64,000 nt of DNA from Hymenobacter sp. IS2118 (GCF_000715495.1 NZ_JNLX01000184.1:1-64000); one strand, 5' to 3'. Shown: positions 7,573 to 16,546, counted from the first letter of the stretch. A program made the numbers and translations. The notes: generated by a model from the sequence alone, not told the origin.

Positions 7573-8559
7573 TTATCCACGGCGCAGCACGGCCGCCGCC
7601 TCCTTGGCAAAATAGGTCAGGATGACATCGGCGCCGGCGCGCTTGATGCTGGTGAGCACTTCCATCATCGTCTTTTCCCCATCGAGCCAGCCGTTTTGGG
7701 CAGCAGCTTTCACCATGGCGTACTCGCCGCTCACGTTGTAGGCCGTCACGGGCAGGTGGGTGCGCTCCTTAATGGCGTGAATCACGTCCAGATAGCTCAG
7801 GGCGGGCTTTATCATCACCATGTCGGCTCCTTCTGCCTCGTCGAGAGCCAACTCGCGCAGGGCTTCGCGCTTGTTGGCAGGGTTCATCTGGTAGCTCTTT
7901 TTGTCGCCCTTTTTCGGGGCCGAATCCAGGGCGTCGCGGAACGGGCCGTAGAATGCCGAGGCATACTTAGCTGTGTAGCTCATGATGCTCACGTGCTGGA
8001 ACGCATTCTCGTCCAGCACCCGCCGAATCCAGGCCACGCGCCCGTCCATCATGTCGCTGGGGCCGATGATGTCGGCGCCGGCGCGGGCCTGGGCCAGGGC
8101 CATCTGGCCCAGCACTTCCAGGGTGGCATCGTTGAGGATTTCGCCGGATTCGGCGTCCACCACGCCGTCGTGCCCGTCGCTGCTGTAGGGGTCCATGGCC
8201 ACATCGGTCATCAGCACCACGTCCGGAAACTGGCGCTTGATGTCGGCCACGGTCTTCAGGTAAAGCCCGTCAGGATTGGCCGATTCGCGGGCCAGCCGGT
8301 CCTTCAGGTTGTCGTTGATGCTGGGAAAGGGGGCGAAGGTTTTGATACCCAGCTCCACGCATTGCCCCACTTCTTCAATGATTTTATCAGCCGAATACCG
8401 GTAGATGCCCGGCATGGATTTTACTTCCACCTGCTGGTTCCGGCCTTCAATGAGAAACAGGGGAAAGATAAAATCGTGGGTGGTGAGGCGGGTTTCCTGC
8501 ACCATATCGCGGATAACTTCGGACTTGCGGTTGCGGCGGGGGCGGTGGGTGGGGAGCAT
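7573..8559 (-). CDS. hemB: Delta-aminolevulinic acid dehydratase (porphobilinogen synthase)
   Basis: 328 residues, full length for HemB. It condenses two 5-aminolevulinate molecules to porphobilinogen, the first pyrrole of haem biosynthesis, in the cytoplasm. Diagnostic parts: N-terminal 'RRNRKSEVIRDMVQETRL', the Schiff-base lysine contexts 'MSYTAKYASAFYGPFRDA' and 'MVMIKPALSYLDVI', and the aspartate-containing 'LMTDVAMDPYSSDGHDGV' where zinc-type enzymes have a Cys-rich loop, pointing to a magnesium-type enzyme. It stands alone, with a good terminator at 7477-7503. Confidence 0.97.
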   Translation of the reverse strand: MLPTHRPRRNRKSEVIRDMVQETRLTTHDFIFPLFLIEGRNQQVEVKSMPGIYRYSADKIIEEVGQCVELGIKTFAPFPSINDNLKDRLARESANPDGLYLKTVADIKRQFPDVVLMTDVAMDPYSSDGHDGVVDAESGEILNDATLEVLGQMALAQARAGADIIGPSDMMDGRVAWIRRVLDENAFQHVSIMSYTAKYASAFYGPFRDALDSAPKKGDKKSYQMNPANKREALRELALDEAEGADMVMIKPALSYLDVIHAIKERTHLPVTAYNVSGEYAMVKAAAQNGWLDGEKTMMEVLTSIKRAGADVILTYFAKEAAAVLRRG

Positions 8560-8660
8560 AAAATCAGCGGGACGGGCCGGGCCCGAAAATCAAAAGGTGA
8601 TGTAGTAAGCGTGCCTGAACAAGCAGCGTGGGACCGCAAAGTTCACCCCGGCCCCTCAGA

Positions 8661-9188
8661 CTATCGCCCGAATGGGTCGAGGTAGGCCACCAGCACGGCC
8701 ACGGCGGCCAGCCCGGCCACAATGGCCCACACCAGCCCGCCGCCGCTCAGCACCAGTCCAAGTATTGCCACGGGAAGGGCAATGAGGCCCAGCACGCCCA
8801 GCACCGTGGTGCCCAGCCCTGCTTCTGCGGTTGCCTGCGGCCGGTGCAGCCACTGCCGCCGATGCACCGCTGCCGGTGCGGAAGTCAGCACCACGGCCGC
8901 CTCGCTGGCCACGAAAGGCTGTTTCGCTGGTCTTGGTGGCACGGCACGGGGCATTTTGTTCAGCAAACGAGCAGCTACGCGTGGCGGCGGCGTGGCCAGC
9001 GGTGCCGCTTCTGTCGAAGCCTCTGCCGCCGCCGGTGAGGCCATCAGCACGGCCGGCAAATGGCGTGGCGGCGTCTGAAACGAAAAGCTGGACCGGCTGC
9101 TCTGGCAGCTGCTGGCCAACCCAGCAGAAACCGCTAAAAAGCCTAAAAACCGTAAGCGAACGAAACGAAGGCGCGTAGTAAAAACCAT
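8661..9188 (-). CDS. Predicted lipoprotein with C-terminal membrane region
   Basis: 175 residues. The N-terminus is basic and then hydrophobic, with a lipobox-like 'LASSC' at about residues 24-28, so it may be a lipoprotein. A Pro/Ala-rich low-complexity middle (30-120) leads to a hydrophobic C-terminus (TTVLGVLGLIALPVAILGLVLSGGGLVWAIVAGLAAVAVLVAYL) that could cross the membrane twice. Similar small lipoproteins with DUF-type membrane tails are common in Bacteroidota. No function can be read from it. Confidence 0.65.
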   Translation of the reverse strand: MVFTTRLRFVRLRFLGFLAVSAGLASSCQSSRSSFSFQTPPRHLPAVLMASPAAAEASTEAAPLATPPPRVAARLLNKMPRAVPPRPAKQPFVASEAAVVLTSAPAAVHRRQWLHRPQATAEAGLGTTVLGVLGLIALPVAILGLVLSGGGLVWAIVAGLAAVAVLVAYLDPFGR

Positions 9189-9235
9189 AGAGAGAGCGAA
9201 AAATAGAAGCTGCGTTGGGCTCTACGAATATCGGA

Positions 9236-10387
9236 CTAGTTCCGCTGCCCAGCGCTCAGCTTTTCGGCGGCCCGCCAGCCGGTGCCGGCGCCCAGCGCCA
9301 CGCCCATGCCATTGCAGCGCACGGCGGCCAGCACCCCCGGCCGTACCCAATCCACAATCGGAGCCAGCGCCGGCCCAAAACCCATCACCCCGCTCCAGCG
9401 GTAGTCGATGCGGAGCCGCTGGCCGGGCAAAATAACGTCGTGCAACAAATTTTCAAGGTAGTGCTGCACGGTGGGCGTGAGGCCGGGCTCCGTGGTTTCC
9501 TCCGCCCCAAAATCGAGATTGCGCCCGCCACCCAGCAAAATGCGGTGGTCCGGCAGCTGCCGGAAGTAGGCGTAGCCGTGGTCGTAGTGGAACGTGCCGG
9601 GCAGGCGCACGTCCGGCAGCGGCTCGGTTACCAGCACCTGGCCGCGGCCGGGCACGATGGCCAGCTCCGGTAGTAGCTCGGTGGCAAAGGCATTGGTGGC
9701 CAGCAGCACTTGGCTGGTTTCGATGGTGGCGCCGTTGGCGAGCCGCAGCAGGTGCTGGCCGTTTGGCGCGGTTTCCAGGGCGGCTACCGCACAGTTGGTG
9801 AGTACGGGCACCTCCGCGGCCCAGGTGCGAGTGAGCAAAGTGCGCATCATCCGGCCGGCATCGAGGCTGCCCTCCGCTTCGTTTTTGAGTAAGGTGCCTA
9901 CACCCCGGAAGCCAAACCGGCCGGCCTCCGCGCTGGCATCCCGGAAGGTGCGCCGGTGGCCCGTGATTGCCGCCAGCAGGTTGTTGAAGTAGCTTATTTT
10001 TTCCAGGCATTCGCCGGCCAGCGCGGCTTCTTCGTGCCGGAACAGCTCGTAGCCGCCCACGGGCTGGTAGTCCAGCGCGGCGTCGCCCAGCAGCTCGCGC
10101 AGCCGGGCCAGGCCGGCGTACCGGGCGGCCACCACTGCTTCGAGGTCGCCGCGCTTCTCCTGCTCAATCAATTCCGAAATCGACCCAAAGCAGGCGAAAC
10201 CGGCATTTTTGGTGCTGGCGCCGCTGGGCAGCGCGCCGCGCTCCAGTACCACCACGCGCCAGCCCGGCCGGCGCTGCTTCAGGTACAGCGCTGCCGTCAG
10301 GCCGACCAGTCCCGCCCCAATAATGGCTACGTCGGCCGGGCCGAAAAAGGATTGGTGTTCCCAGTAAGAGAGGTTGGCCGCTGACAT
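9236..10387 (-). CDS. FAD-dependent oxidoreductase (DAO family)
   Basis: 383 residues. An FAD-binding Rossmann motif 'VAIIGAGLVGLTAALYL' lies at about 20-36, followed by 'RGALPSGASTKNAGFACFG', typical of the D-amino-acid-oxidase/glycine-oxidase/PuuB clan that oxidises amines or amino acids. 'PVLTNCAVAALE' and the C-terminal 'GVMGFGPALAPIVDWVRPGVLAAVRCNGMGVALGAGTGWRAAEKL' complete the domain. It lies just downstream of ornithine aminotransferase on the same strand, separated by a hairpin, so a role in amino-acid or polyamine catabolism is plausible; the substrate is unknown. Confidence 0.88.
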   Translation of the reverse strand: MSAANLSYWEHQSFFGPADVAIIGAGLVGLTAALYLKQRRPGWRVVVLERGALPSGASTKNAGFACFGSISELIEQEKRGDLEAVVAARYAGLARLRELLGDAALDYQPVGGYELFRHEEAALAGECLEKISYFNNLLAAITGHRRTFRDASAEAGRFGFRGVGTLLKNEAEGSLDAGRMMRTLLTRTWAAEVPVLTNCAVAALETAPNGQHLLRLANGATIETSQVLLATNAFATELLPELAIVPGRGQVLVTEPLPDVRLPGTFHYDHGYAYFRQLPDHRILLGGGRNLDFGAEETTEPGLTPTVQHYLENLLHDVILPGQRLRIDYRWSGVMGFGPALAPIVDWVRPGVLAAVRCNGMGVALGAGTGWRAAEKLSAGQRN

Positions 10388-10400
10388 GGCTAAAGAAAAA

Positions 10401-10489
10401 TCTGTCGTCCGGAGCTAGCGAAGGACCTTATCCGGTCAGCACATTGCCTTCAAACGTGATAAGGTTCTTCGTAAGCTCCGGATGACAGA
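10401..10489. repeat. Imperfect intergenic hairpin, diverged REP-like unit
   Basis: Arms 10401-10432 and 10458-10489 pair at 28 of 32 positions. The arm TGTCATCCGGAGC...CGAAG...CTTATC resembles the GTCATGCTGAGCG...CGAAGCATCT palindrome at 3575. It nearly fills the gap between the aminotransferase and the oxidoreductase and could serve as a terminator for either. Confidence 0.75.
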
Positions 10490-10493
10490 AAAC

Positions 10494-11738
10494 TTAAAAC
10501 GCCAGAATAACTTCCTCGATTACGTCGCAGGCTTCGTGCAGCTGCTCCTCCGTAATCACCAGCGGCGGGGCAAAGCGGATGATGTCGCCGTGCGTGGGCT
10601 TGGCCAGCACGCCGCGCTCCATCAAGGTCACGCACACGTCCCAGGCCGTGCGGCCGTCGGCGGCGGGCACAATCACCACGGCGTTCAGTAGGCCTTTGCC
10701 GCGCACCAAATCCACCGTTTCGGGACGTTGGGCCTGAATCTGACGCATCCGCTCCCGGAAAATCTCGCCCAGTCGGGCCGCGTTCTGGGCCAGCTTTTCA
10801 TCAATCAGCACATCCAAAGCGGCCCGCATCACGGCGCAGGCCAGCGGGTTGCCGCCAAACGTGGAGCCGTGCTGGCCGGGCTGAATGGTGAGCATAATGG
10901 CATTGTTGGCCAGCACCGCCGACACCGGCAGTACGCCGCCGCTCAGGGCTTTGCCCAGAATGAGCACGTCGGCGTGCACGGCTTCGTGGTCGCAGCATAG
11001 CAGCTTGCCGGTGCGGCCCAGGCCGGTCTGAATTTCATCGGCGATGAACAGCACGTTGTGCGCCCGGCACAGCGCCGCCGCCTGGGCCAGGTAGCCCACG
11101 GCCGGCACCATCACGCCCGCTTCGCCCTGAATGGGCTCCACCATAAACGCACAAACGTGCGGGTCTTTCAGCGCCTCCTCCAACGAGGCAATATCGTTGT
11201 AGGGTACCACCTGGTAGCCCGGCATGTAGGGCCCGAAGCCGCCGGTGCTGTCGCCATCGGTGCTGAAAGAAATGATGCCCGTGGTGCGCCCGTGGAAGTT
11301 GTGCTCGGCCACCAGAATACGGGCCGCGTTGGGCGCAATACCCTTCTCCTGGTAGCCCCACTTGCGGGCCAGCTTCAGGGCAGTTTCCACGGCTTCGGCG
11401 CCGGAGTTCATCAGCAGGGCTTTGTCGTAGCCGAACAGCTCGCAGAGCTGCTTCTCGGCGGCGCCCAGCTGGTCGTTGAAAAAAGCCCGCGAGGTGAGCG
11501 TGAGCTGCTGGGCCTGCTTGGTGAGGGCCTCAATAATGCGCGGGTGGCAGTGGCCCTGGTTCACGGCCGAGTAGGCCGACAGGAAGTCGTAGTAATGCTT
11601 GCCGTCCACGTCCCACAGGTGCACGCCTTCGCCCCGGTTCAGCACCACGGGCAGGGGGTGGTAGTTGTGGGCGCCGTACTGGTCTTCGAGCTGCATCAGC
11701 TGTTCGGCGCGGCTGGAGGTGGCGGTGGAGGTTTGCAT
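10494..11738 (-). CDS. rocD: Ornithine aminotransferase
   Basis: 414 residues, class-III PLP-dependent aminotransferase. It converts ornithine and 2-oxoglutarate to glutamate semialdehyde and glutamate (arginine catabolism and proline synthesis). The family pattern is clear: 'YGAHNYHPLPVVLNRGEGVHLWDV', 'GAEAVETALKLARKWGY', 'HNFHGRTTGIISFS', 'VEPIQGEAGV', 'FIADEIQTGLGRTGK' and the PLP lysine in 'LILGKALSGGVLPVSA'. Full length, cytoplasmic. It runs toward the FAD oxidoreductase. Confidence 0.95.
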   Translation of the reverse strand: MQTSTATSSRAEQLMQLEDQYGAHNYHPLPVVLNRGEGVHLWDVDGKHYYDFLSAYSAVNQGHCHPRIIEALTKQAQQLTLTSRAFFNDQLGAAEKQLCELFGYDKALLMNSGAEAVETALKLARKWGYQEKGIAPNAARILVAEHNFHGRTTGIISFSTDGDSTGGFGPYMPGYQVVPYNDIASLEEALKDPHVCAFMVEPIQGEAGVMVPAVGYLAQAAALCRAHNVLFIADEIQTGLGRTGKLLCCDHEAVHADVLILGKALSGGVLPVSAVLANNAIMLTIQPGQHGSTFGGNPLACAVMRAALDVLIDEKLAQNAARLGEIFRERMRQIQAQRPETVDLVRGKGLLNAVVIVPAADGRTAWDVCVTLMERGVLAKPTHGDIIRFAPPLVITEEQLHEACDVIEEVILAF

Positions 11739-11804
11739 AAGCAGGTGGGAATAATAGGTGAGGCCCGAAATTACGATTTTTTGGGCCGTCAGGGCAAATT
11801 CGGT

Positions 11805-12314
11805 CTATCGAAAGGGCAAGCTTTCCAGTTGAAGGGCGGTATCGCGGTAGCGGCCCACGTAATTGCCTTCTTCGCGGCCACTGGCGCGCAGCAGAGTCCA
11901 GTCCACTACGGCGGCTTCCGGAAAACTCACGGGCAGCGGCTCGGCCGGGCTGGCGGTGCTGGCCTCTTCCGGCAGCAGCAGCGCCTGCACCATATTGCCC
12001 CGCCAGCCCAGCACCCGCGCCGACGCTGGCCGGAAGCTCGTGTCCGAGGCCATCACCCGCACCGTGAGCAGCAGCTGGTCGCCCTGGGGTAGCCCGGCCT
12101 GAAACCGTTTTTTGACCTGCGGCAGGGTGCGCTGCGCTTCCCGAAGGGGGGCGGTAAAAGCCGCTTCGTCGCGAACCAGGGCGGGGCGCAGGCCAGCCGG
12201 GGCCGCAGCCGCGGTGAGCACCACCGGACGCACGTTCTGAGCCGCCACTGCCGGGGCCTGCAACCACGCCGCGCCCACCAGCAGCGGCAACAAAAAACAG
12301 GAGCGTGAAGTCAT
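11805..12314 (-). CDS. Secreted DUF2314-like protein
   Basis: About 169 residues with a clear signal peptide (MTSRSCFLLPLLVGAAWLQAPAVAAQ). The C-terminal half (FPEAAVVDWTLLRASGREEGNYVGRYRDTAL) is like the DUF2314/YegJ pattern '..DW...G...G.YT.R'. The ATG at 12314 was preferred over a TTG nine bases upstream. Function unknown; probably periplasmic. Confidence 0.68.
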   Translation of the reverse strand: MTSRSCFLLPLLVGAAWLQAPAVAAQNVRPVVLTAAAAPAGLRPALVRDEAAFTAPLREAQRTLPQVKKRFQAGLPQGDQLLLTVRVMASDTSFRPASARVLGWRGNMVQALLLPEEASTASPAEPLPVSFPEAAVVDWTLLRASGREEGNYVGRYRDTALQLESLPFR

Positions 12315-12376
12315 CGCAAACAACCAAATGTGATACTACAAGATAGCGCCGGGCGTACTTCCAACGCGGTCGGCTG

Positions 12377-12384
12377 TAACTTTG
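12377..12384 (+). promoter_or_regulatory. Bacteroidota -7 element TAACTTTG
   Basis: TAACTTTG matches the Bacteroidota -7 consensus TAnnTTTG and ends 9 bp before the ATG of the DUF5522 gene, implying a very short leader. A clear -33 TTG is not seen. Confidence 0.6.
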
Positions 12385-12392
12385 ATTCCCCG

Positions 12393-12575
12393 ATGCCAAC
12401 TCCCGTTCCCCAGCCGCTGCAGCCCGGCGATTTCTACTACACGCCCGAGGGCTACCTCGTCTTCACCGAGCAGTACCACCGGCGCCGGGGCAGCTGCTGC
12501 CAGAGCAGCTGCCGGCACTGCCCCTGGAATTTTAGGCCCAAAACAGGCCGTCAGGGCGCATCTGGGCAGAAATAG
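12393..12575 (+). CDS. DUF5522 family Cys-rich small protein
   Basis: 60 residues. The conserved core 'GYLVFTEQYHRRRGSCCQSSCRHCPW' has four cysteines in CCxxxCxxC spacing, which suggests zinc or Fe-S binding. Small proteins with this motif (often ending CRHCPYG) are common in Bacteroidota and as extensions of other proteins; their role is unknown. The ATG at 12393 was chosen because it sits just behind a TAACTTTG promoter element and begins the conserved part. Confidence 0.8.
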   Translation: MPTPVPQPLQPGDFYYTPEGYLVFTEQYHRRRGSCCQSSCRHCPWNFRPKTGRQGASGQK

Positions 12576-12660
12576 CTTATGGTGCTTGGTGAATGCCAGA
12601 CTTATGCCGATATTTGCGGCCCGTTTCCCCTAGCATTGTAATTCTTAACCCTCCGATATT

Positions 12661-12900
12661 ATGGCCCGTGTTTGTGATTTGACCGGCAAGCGTACCCGCG
12701 TTGGTAACAACGTATCGCACTCGAACAACAAGACCAAGCGCAAGTTCTACCCGAACCTGCAGAAAAAGCGCTTCTACATCCCCGAGCAGGATGCTTGGGT
12801 AACCTTGAAAGTAGCCACTTCCACCATCCGCACCATCAACAAGAACGGCATCATGTCGGTATTGAAGAAGGCCAAGGAGCAGGGCTTCATCGTTTACTAG
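12661..12900 (+). CDS. rpmB: 50S ribosomal protein L28
   Basis: 79 residues, the usual length. Begins 'MARVCDLTGKRTRVGNNVSHSNNKTKRKF' and continues 'PNLQKKRFYIPEQDAWVTLKVATSTIRTINKNGIMSVLKKA', the Bacteroidota form of bL28. Structural component of the large subunit. Monocistronic here; a strong hairpin follows at 12989-13039. Confidence 0.97.
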   Translation: MARVCDLTGKRTRVGNNVSHSNNKTKRKFYPNLQKKRFYIPEQDAWVTLKVATSTIRTINKNGIMSVLKKAKEQGFIVY

Positions 12901-12988
12901 ATTTCAGTGATTGGTATCGAGTGCGGGCAGAGCCGCTAGGCCACGGCCTGCCAGCTCATTGCCCGTTCACCGTGTTGCCAAATACGCC

Positions 12989-13039
12989 AAGCCAGCGCCG
13001 ATACGTTTGCCCCTCAGGCAACTGTATCGGCGCTGGCTT
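12989..13039 (+). terminator. Hairpin downstream of rpmB
   Basis: Perfect 16-bp stem, 12989-13004 (AAGCCAGCGCCGATAC) with 13024-13039. It lacks a long T run, but its position between rpmB and the peptidase gene fits a terminator. Confidence 0.75.
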
Positions 13040-13091
13040 TGTCTGTTGGCGGTAATTTAGCTTTCGGCTTTCACTTCCTCACCTTCCGACT

Positions 13092-14795
13092 ATGACACGG
13101 CTTCCTTTATTCCCTTATTTGCCGGCGTTTTTGCCCGTTCGGCGCACGTTTCAGCTGGTTTTCGGGGGCTGCCTGCTGCTGGCAGGTTTGGAGGCCGCAG
13201 CGCAAAATGCGGTATCCATTCCCGAGCCGCTCACGGCGGCTGCGGTGCCCGCCCGGCCCACCGATTTTCTTTCGCCCGCATTCCACAAGCAGCGGCGCGA
13301 ATTGCTGCGCGCCCAACTGCCGGCCAAAGGCGTAGCCGTCCTGTTTGCCGCGCCGGTGCGCAACCGCGCCAACGACGTCGACTTTATCTACCACCAAAAC
13401 CCCGATTTTCAGTACCTCACCGGCTACGGCGAGCCCGATGCCGTGCTGCTGCTTTTTAAAGAGCCGCGCACCGTGGGCGGGCAGGCGGGCGTCACGGAAG
13501 CGCTTTTTACCCAACCCCGCGACCCAGCGCGTGAGTCCTGGACCGGCCGGCGCTTGGGGGCCGCCGGCGCCAAAGGCCAGCTCGGCCTGCAGTTTGCCGC
13601 CGACAACAAGACGTTCGGCAGTGCGGGCATTCCGTGGGCCGATTTTGAGCAGGTGCTTTTCATTGACCTGCCTACCGACGTGCGCGACGACTTCAGTAAC
13701 CCCGCCGACCTGCACGGTCTGCTGGCCACGTTCCGGCAGCAAGCCGGCGTACCCGCCAACTACAACCCCGAGGTGGGCGCCCTCAGCGCCACCATCCGGC
13801 GCAATGGCGTGCGGAATGCCAAGCGCATGGCCGGCTACCTCAACAGCCGCATCCAGGAAAACCCCACCCTGGCCGCCGCCCCGCTCATCAGCGCCTACCT
13901 GGCGGCCACTACCGATGCAGGCCGCGAAGCAGCCATCGCCGCCAATCCGCCGGGCCGCTTCGACGACGCCACGTTGGGGCAGAAGCTGGATGGGCTCCGC
14001 GCCGTAAAGACCCCTGAGGAGCTGACTCTGCTCCGCCGCGCCATCCGCATCAGCGCCATGGGCCAGCGCGAGGTAATGAAGCTGATGAAGCCCGAAATGG
14101 GCGAAATGGACGTGCAGGGCCTGCACGAGTACGTGTATCGCCGCTACGGGGCCGAGTTTCAGGGCTACCCCAGCATCGTGGGCGGCGGGGCCAACGGCTG
14201 CATTCTGCACTATGAAACCAACGACCGGCAGCGCCTCGACAACGACCTCGTGCTGATGGACTGCGGGGCCGAATACCACGGCTACTCCGCCGATGTGACG
14301 CGCACCGCGCCGCCTTCCGGTACGTTCAGCCCCGCGCAGCGCCAGATTTACGAGCTGGTGCTGGCGGCTCAGGAGGCCGGCTTTGCCGCTTGTCGCCCCG
14401 GGGCCGGGTTCGACGCGCCCAACCAAGCCACGCAGGCAGTGGTGGCCGACGGCCTGATTAAGCTGGGCATCATCAAAAAGAAAGACGAGTTCCGCCGCTA
14501 TTACCCCCACGGGGCCAGCCATTACCTGGGCCTCGACGTGCACGACCGGGGCAGCTACGGCCCGCTGCAGGCCGGCAATGTCATCACCGTGGAGCCAGGC
14601 ATCTACATTCCCGCCGGCTCGCCCTGCGACCCCAAATGGTGGAATATCGGTGTTCGTATTGAGGACGACGTGCTGATTACCACCACCGGCTACGAAAATA
14701 TGTCGGCCGAAGCGCCGCGCACCGTGGCCGACATCGAGAAGCTCATGGCCGAGCCCAGTGCCTTGGAGGGATTTAAACTGCCCGATTTAAAGTAG
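13092..14795 (+). CDS. Secreted aminopeptidase P family (M24B) metallopeptidase
   Basis: 567 residues. A hydrophobic signal (about 20-40, LVFGGCLLLAGLEAAAQ) suggests export, unlike cytoplasmic PepP. An N-terminal creatinase-like domain (about 60-300, 'FLYLTGYGEPDAVLLLF'-type region) precedes the pita-bread catalytic domain. Metal ligands are visible: D and D in 'DCGAEYHGYSADVTRT', H in 'HGASHYLGLDVHD', E in 'VEPGIYI' and E in 'RIEDDVL'. The enzyme removes N-terminal residues that precede proline. Bordered by strong hairpins on both sides, so probably transcribed alone. Confidence 0.93.
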   Translation: MTRLPLFPYLPAFLPVRRTFQLVFGGCLLLAGLEAAAQNAVSIPEPLTAAAVPARPTDFLSPAFHKQRRELLRAQLPAKGVAVLFAAPVRNRANDVDFIYHQNPDFQYLTGYGEPDAVLLLFKEPRTVGGQAGVTEALFTQPRDPARESWTGRRLGAAGAKGQLGLQFAADNKTFGSAGIPWADFEQVLFIDLPTDVRDDFSNPADLHGLLATFRQQAGVPANYNPEVGALSATIRRNGVRNAKRMAGYLNSRIQENPTLAAAPLISAYLAATTDAGREAAIAANPPGRFDDATLGQKLDGLRAVKTPEELTLLRRAIRISAMGQREVMKLMKPEMGEMDVQGLHEYVYRRYGAEFQGYPSIVGGGANGCILHYETNDRQRLDNDLVLMDCGAEYHGYSADVTRTAPPSGTFSPAQRQIYELVLAAQEAGFAACRPGAGFDAPNQATQAVVADGLIKLGIIKKKDEFRRYYPHGASHYLGLDVHDRGSYGPLQAGNVITVEPGIYIPAGSPCDPKWWNIGVRIEDDVLITTTGYENMSAEAPRTVADIEKLMAEPSALEGFKLPDLK

Positions 14796-14886
14796 CGTAA
14801 GCTTCCGCATGTGACGAGCGCAGCGAGTACCAGCGTTGCAGGCGCCAGAACTCGCTGTACTCATCACAAGCAGAAGCTTATGCTAC
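14792..14886. terminator. Imperfect hairpin after the peptidase gene
   Basis: Arms 14792-14830 and 14848-14886 pair at about 32 of 39 positions and begin in the stop codon region of the peptidase gene. Probable terminator or repeat unit; no T run. Confidence 0.6.
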
Positions 14887-14926
14887 GTCTGACTTGTGGC
14901 AGCCTAACGCGAATACTGCCAGGCCC

Positions 14927-14957
14927 TTTGCAGTCTCGAAAAATCCCCGTACCTTTG
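14927..14957 (+). promoter_or_regulatory. Promoter of rpmG
   Basis: -33 TTTG at 14927-14930 and -7 TACCTTTG at 14950-14957 with a 19-bp spacer, the canonical Bacteroidota sigma-A pattern, 35 bp ahead of the rpmG start. Confidence 0.8.
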
Positions 14958-14992
14958 CAGTCCTAAATTTAAAAACACACACCCCCGTCGAG

Positions 14993-15175
14993 ATGGCCAA
15001 GAAAGGAAACCGGGTGCAGGTTATCATGGAATGCACCGAGCATAAAACCTCGGGGATGCCGGGCACCTCGCGCTACATCACCACCAAGAACCGCAAGAAC
15101 ACCCCCGAGCGCATTGAGTTGAAGAAATTCAACCCTATCCTCAAGAAAATGACCGTTCACAAGGAAATTAAATAA
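14993..15175 (+). CDS. rpmG: 50S ribosomal protein L33
   Basis: 60 residues: '[37 protein letters not shown]...' with the C-terminal 'MTVHKEIK'. Typical bL33 of Bacteroidota, which keeps only one Cys of the zinc-ribbon set (MECTEHK). Start chosen at the conserved MAKKGNR. Followed after 8 bp by the DUF4295 gene, as in most Bacteroidota. Confidence 0.97.
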   Translation: MAKKGNRVQVIMECTEHKTSGMPGTSRYITTKNRKNTPERIELKKFNPILKKMTVHKEIK

Positions 15176-15183
15176 CCTGAACA

Positions 15184-15348
15184 ATGGCTAAGAAAGTAGT
15201 AGCAACGCTGAAAACCGTTGAGAACGCCAAGAACTGGGCAAAAGTGATTCGTGCCGTTAAATCGGAGAAAACCGGGGCTTACACTTTCCGCGAGGAAATG
15301 GTGCTGCTCGATAAAGTGCAGGATTACCTGGCCACCGGCAACAAATAA
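15184..15348 (+). CDS. DUF4295 family protein
   Basis: 54 residues, 'MAKKVVATLKTVENAKNWAKVIRAV...TFREEMVLLDKVQDYLA'. Basic and helical. The DUF4295 gene is almost always directly downstream of rpmG in Bacteroidota, so a ribosome-associated role is likely but not shown. It shares the rpmG promoter and ends at a strong terminator. Confidence 0.92.
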   Translation: MAKKVVATLKTVENAKNWAKVIRAVKSEKTGAYTFREEMVLLDKVQDYLATGNK

Positions 15349-15376
15349 ACCGTCAGCTTCGGCTTGGTAAAAGTTT

Positions 15377-15405
15377 AAAAAGTCCCACCTTCGTGGGACT
15401 TTTTT
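15377..15405 (+). terminator. Rho-independent terminator of rpmG-DUF4295
   Basis: AGTCCCAC / GTGGGACT stem (15381-15388 with 15393-15400), flanked by A and T runs (TTTTTT). The rest of the gap to 15571 shows no gene. Confidence 0.93.
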
Positions 15406-15571
15406 AGTTTGTGGGGTATAAGGGTTTTTAGGGTAGGAGGGTAAGGGTTGTCTAAGAGAAAACGAGTTGTTGTCCACAGCCTCGTTTCTACCTGATGATT
15501 CGTCACTCATCCTTTCCTACCCCCACACCCTCCTGCCCTGAAACCCCGCCTACCCTCATATCCCTTCCCTA

Positions 15572-16546
15572 ATGGGCCTCTTCGATTTTTTTAAAAAGGA
15601 TAAGGAAACCCCTGCCCAGCAGGCCTCGCTCGATGCGGGCCTGGAAAAGACCAAGACCAACTTCTTTGACCAGCTGAGCAAAGCCGTGGTGGGTAAAAGC
15701 ACCGTGGACGAGGCCGTGCTCGATGATTTGGAGGGCCTGTTGGTGCATGCCGACGTGGGTATCGAAACTACGGTGAAGGTGATTGACCGCATTGAGGCCC
15801 GGGTGGCACGCGATAAGTATGTGAGCACCAGCGAGCTGGACCGCATTTTGCGCGAGGAAATCGTGGCTCTGCTGGAGGACAACAACTCCGGCTCCACGGC
15901 CGTGCTCGACAGCGCGGGCAGCACCGGGCAGCCCTACGTTATTATGGTGGTGGGCGTGAACGGCGTGGGCAAAACCACGACCATTGGCAAGCTGGCCCAC
16001 CGGTTTCATTCGGCCGGCAAAAAAGTGGTTTTGGGCGCGGCCGATACTTTCCGCGCCGCCGCCGTCGACCAGCTCATCATCTGGGGCCAGCGGGTGGGCG
16101 TGCCCGTGGTGAGCCACGGCATGAACACCGACCCGGCTTCCGTGGCTTACGACGCCGTGCGCAAAGGCGTGGAACTGGGCGCCGATGTGGTGATTATCGA
16201 CACGGCCGGCCGCCTGCACAACAAGGTGAACCTGATGAACGAGCTGAGTAAAATCAAGCGCGTGATGCAAAAGGTGCTGCCCGATGCGCCGCACGAAGTG
16301 CTGCTGGTGCTGGATGGCAGCACGGGCCAGAATGCTTTTTTGCAGGCCAAGGAATTCACCAAAGCCACCGAAGTCACGGCCCTGGCCATCACCAAGCTCG
16401 ATGGCACGGCCCGGGGTGGCGTGGTCATTGGCATCTCGGACCAGTTCAGTATTCCGGTGCGCTACATTGGGGTGGGGGAGAAGATGACCGACTTGCAGCT
16501 TTTTGACCGGAACACGTACGTGAATTCGCTTTTCAAAAAGAAATAA
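15572..16546 (+). CDS. ftsY: Signal recognition particle receptor FtsY
   Basis: 324 residues, SRP-type GTPase that receives ribosome-nascent-chain-SRP complexes at the inner membrane. The N domain (1-105) is followed by the G domain with G1 'GVNGVGKTTTIGKLA', 'DTFRAAAVDQL', G3 'DTAGRLHNK' and G4 'TKLDGTARGG', and closing 'IGVGEKMTDLQLFD'. The short N-terminal 'MGLFDFFKK' amphipathic helix is typical of forms without a long acidic A domain. Confidence 0.97.
   Translation: MGLFDFFKKDKETPAQQASLDAGLEKTKTNFFDQLSKAVVGKSTVDEAVLDDLEGLLVHADVGIETTVKVIDRIEARVARDKYVSTSELDRILREEIVALLEDNNSGSTAVLDSAGSTGQPYVIMVVGVNGVGKTTTIGKLAHRFHSAGKKVVLGAADTFRAAAVDQLIIWGQRVGVPVVSHGMNTDPASVAYDAVRKGVELGADVVIIDTAGRLHNKVNLMNELSKIKRVMQKVLPDAPHEVLLVLDGSTGQNAFLQAKEFTKATEVTALAITKLDGTARGGVVIGISDQFSIPVRYIGVGEKMTDLQLFDRNTYVNSLFKKK

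Noticed and set aside
13107-14543. 478-codon leftward frame opposite the aminopeptidase P gene
   Set aside because: Shadow of a clear M24B peptidase with all metal ligands.
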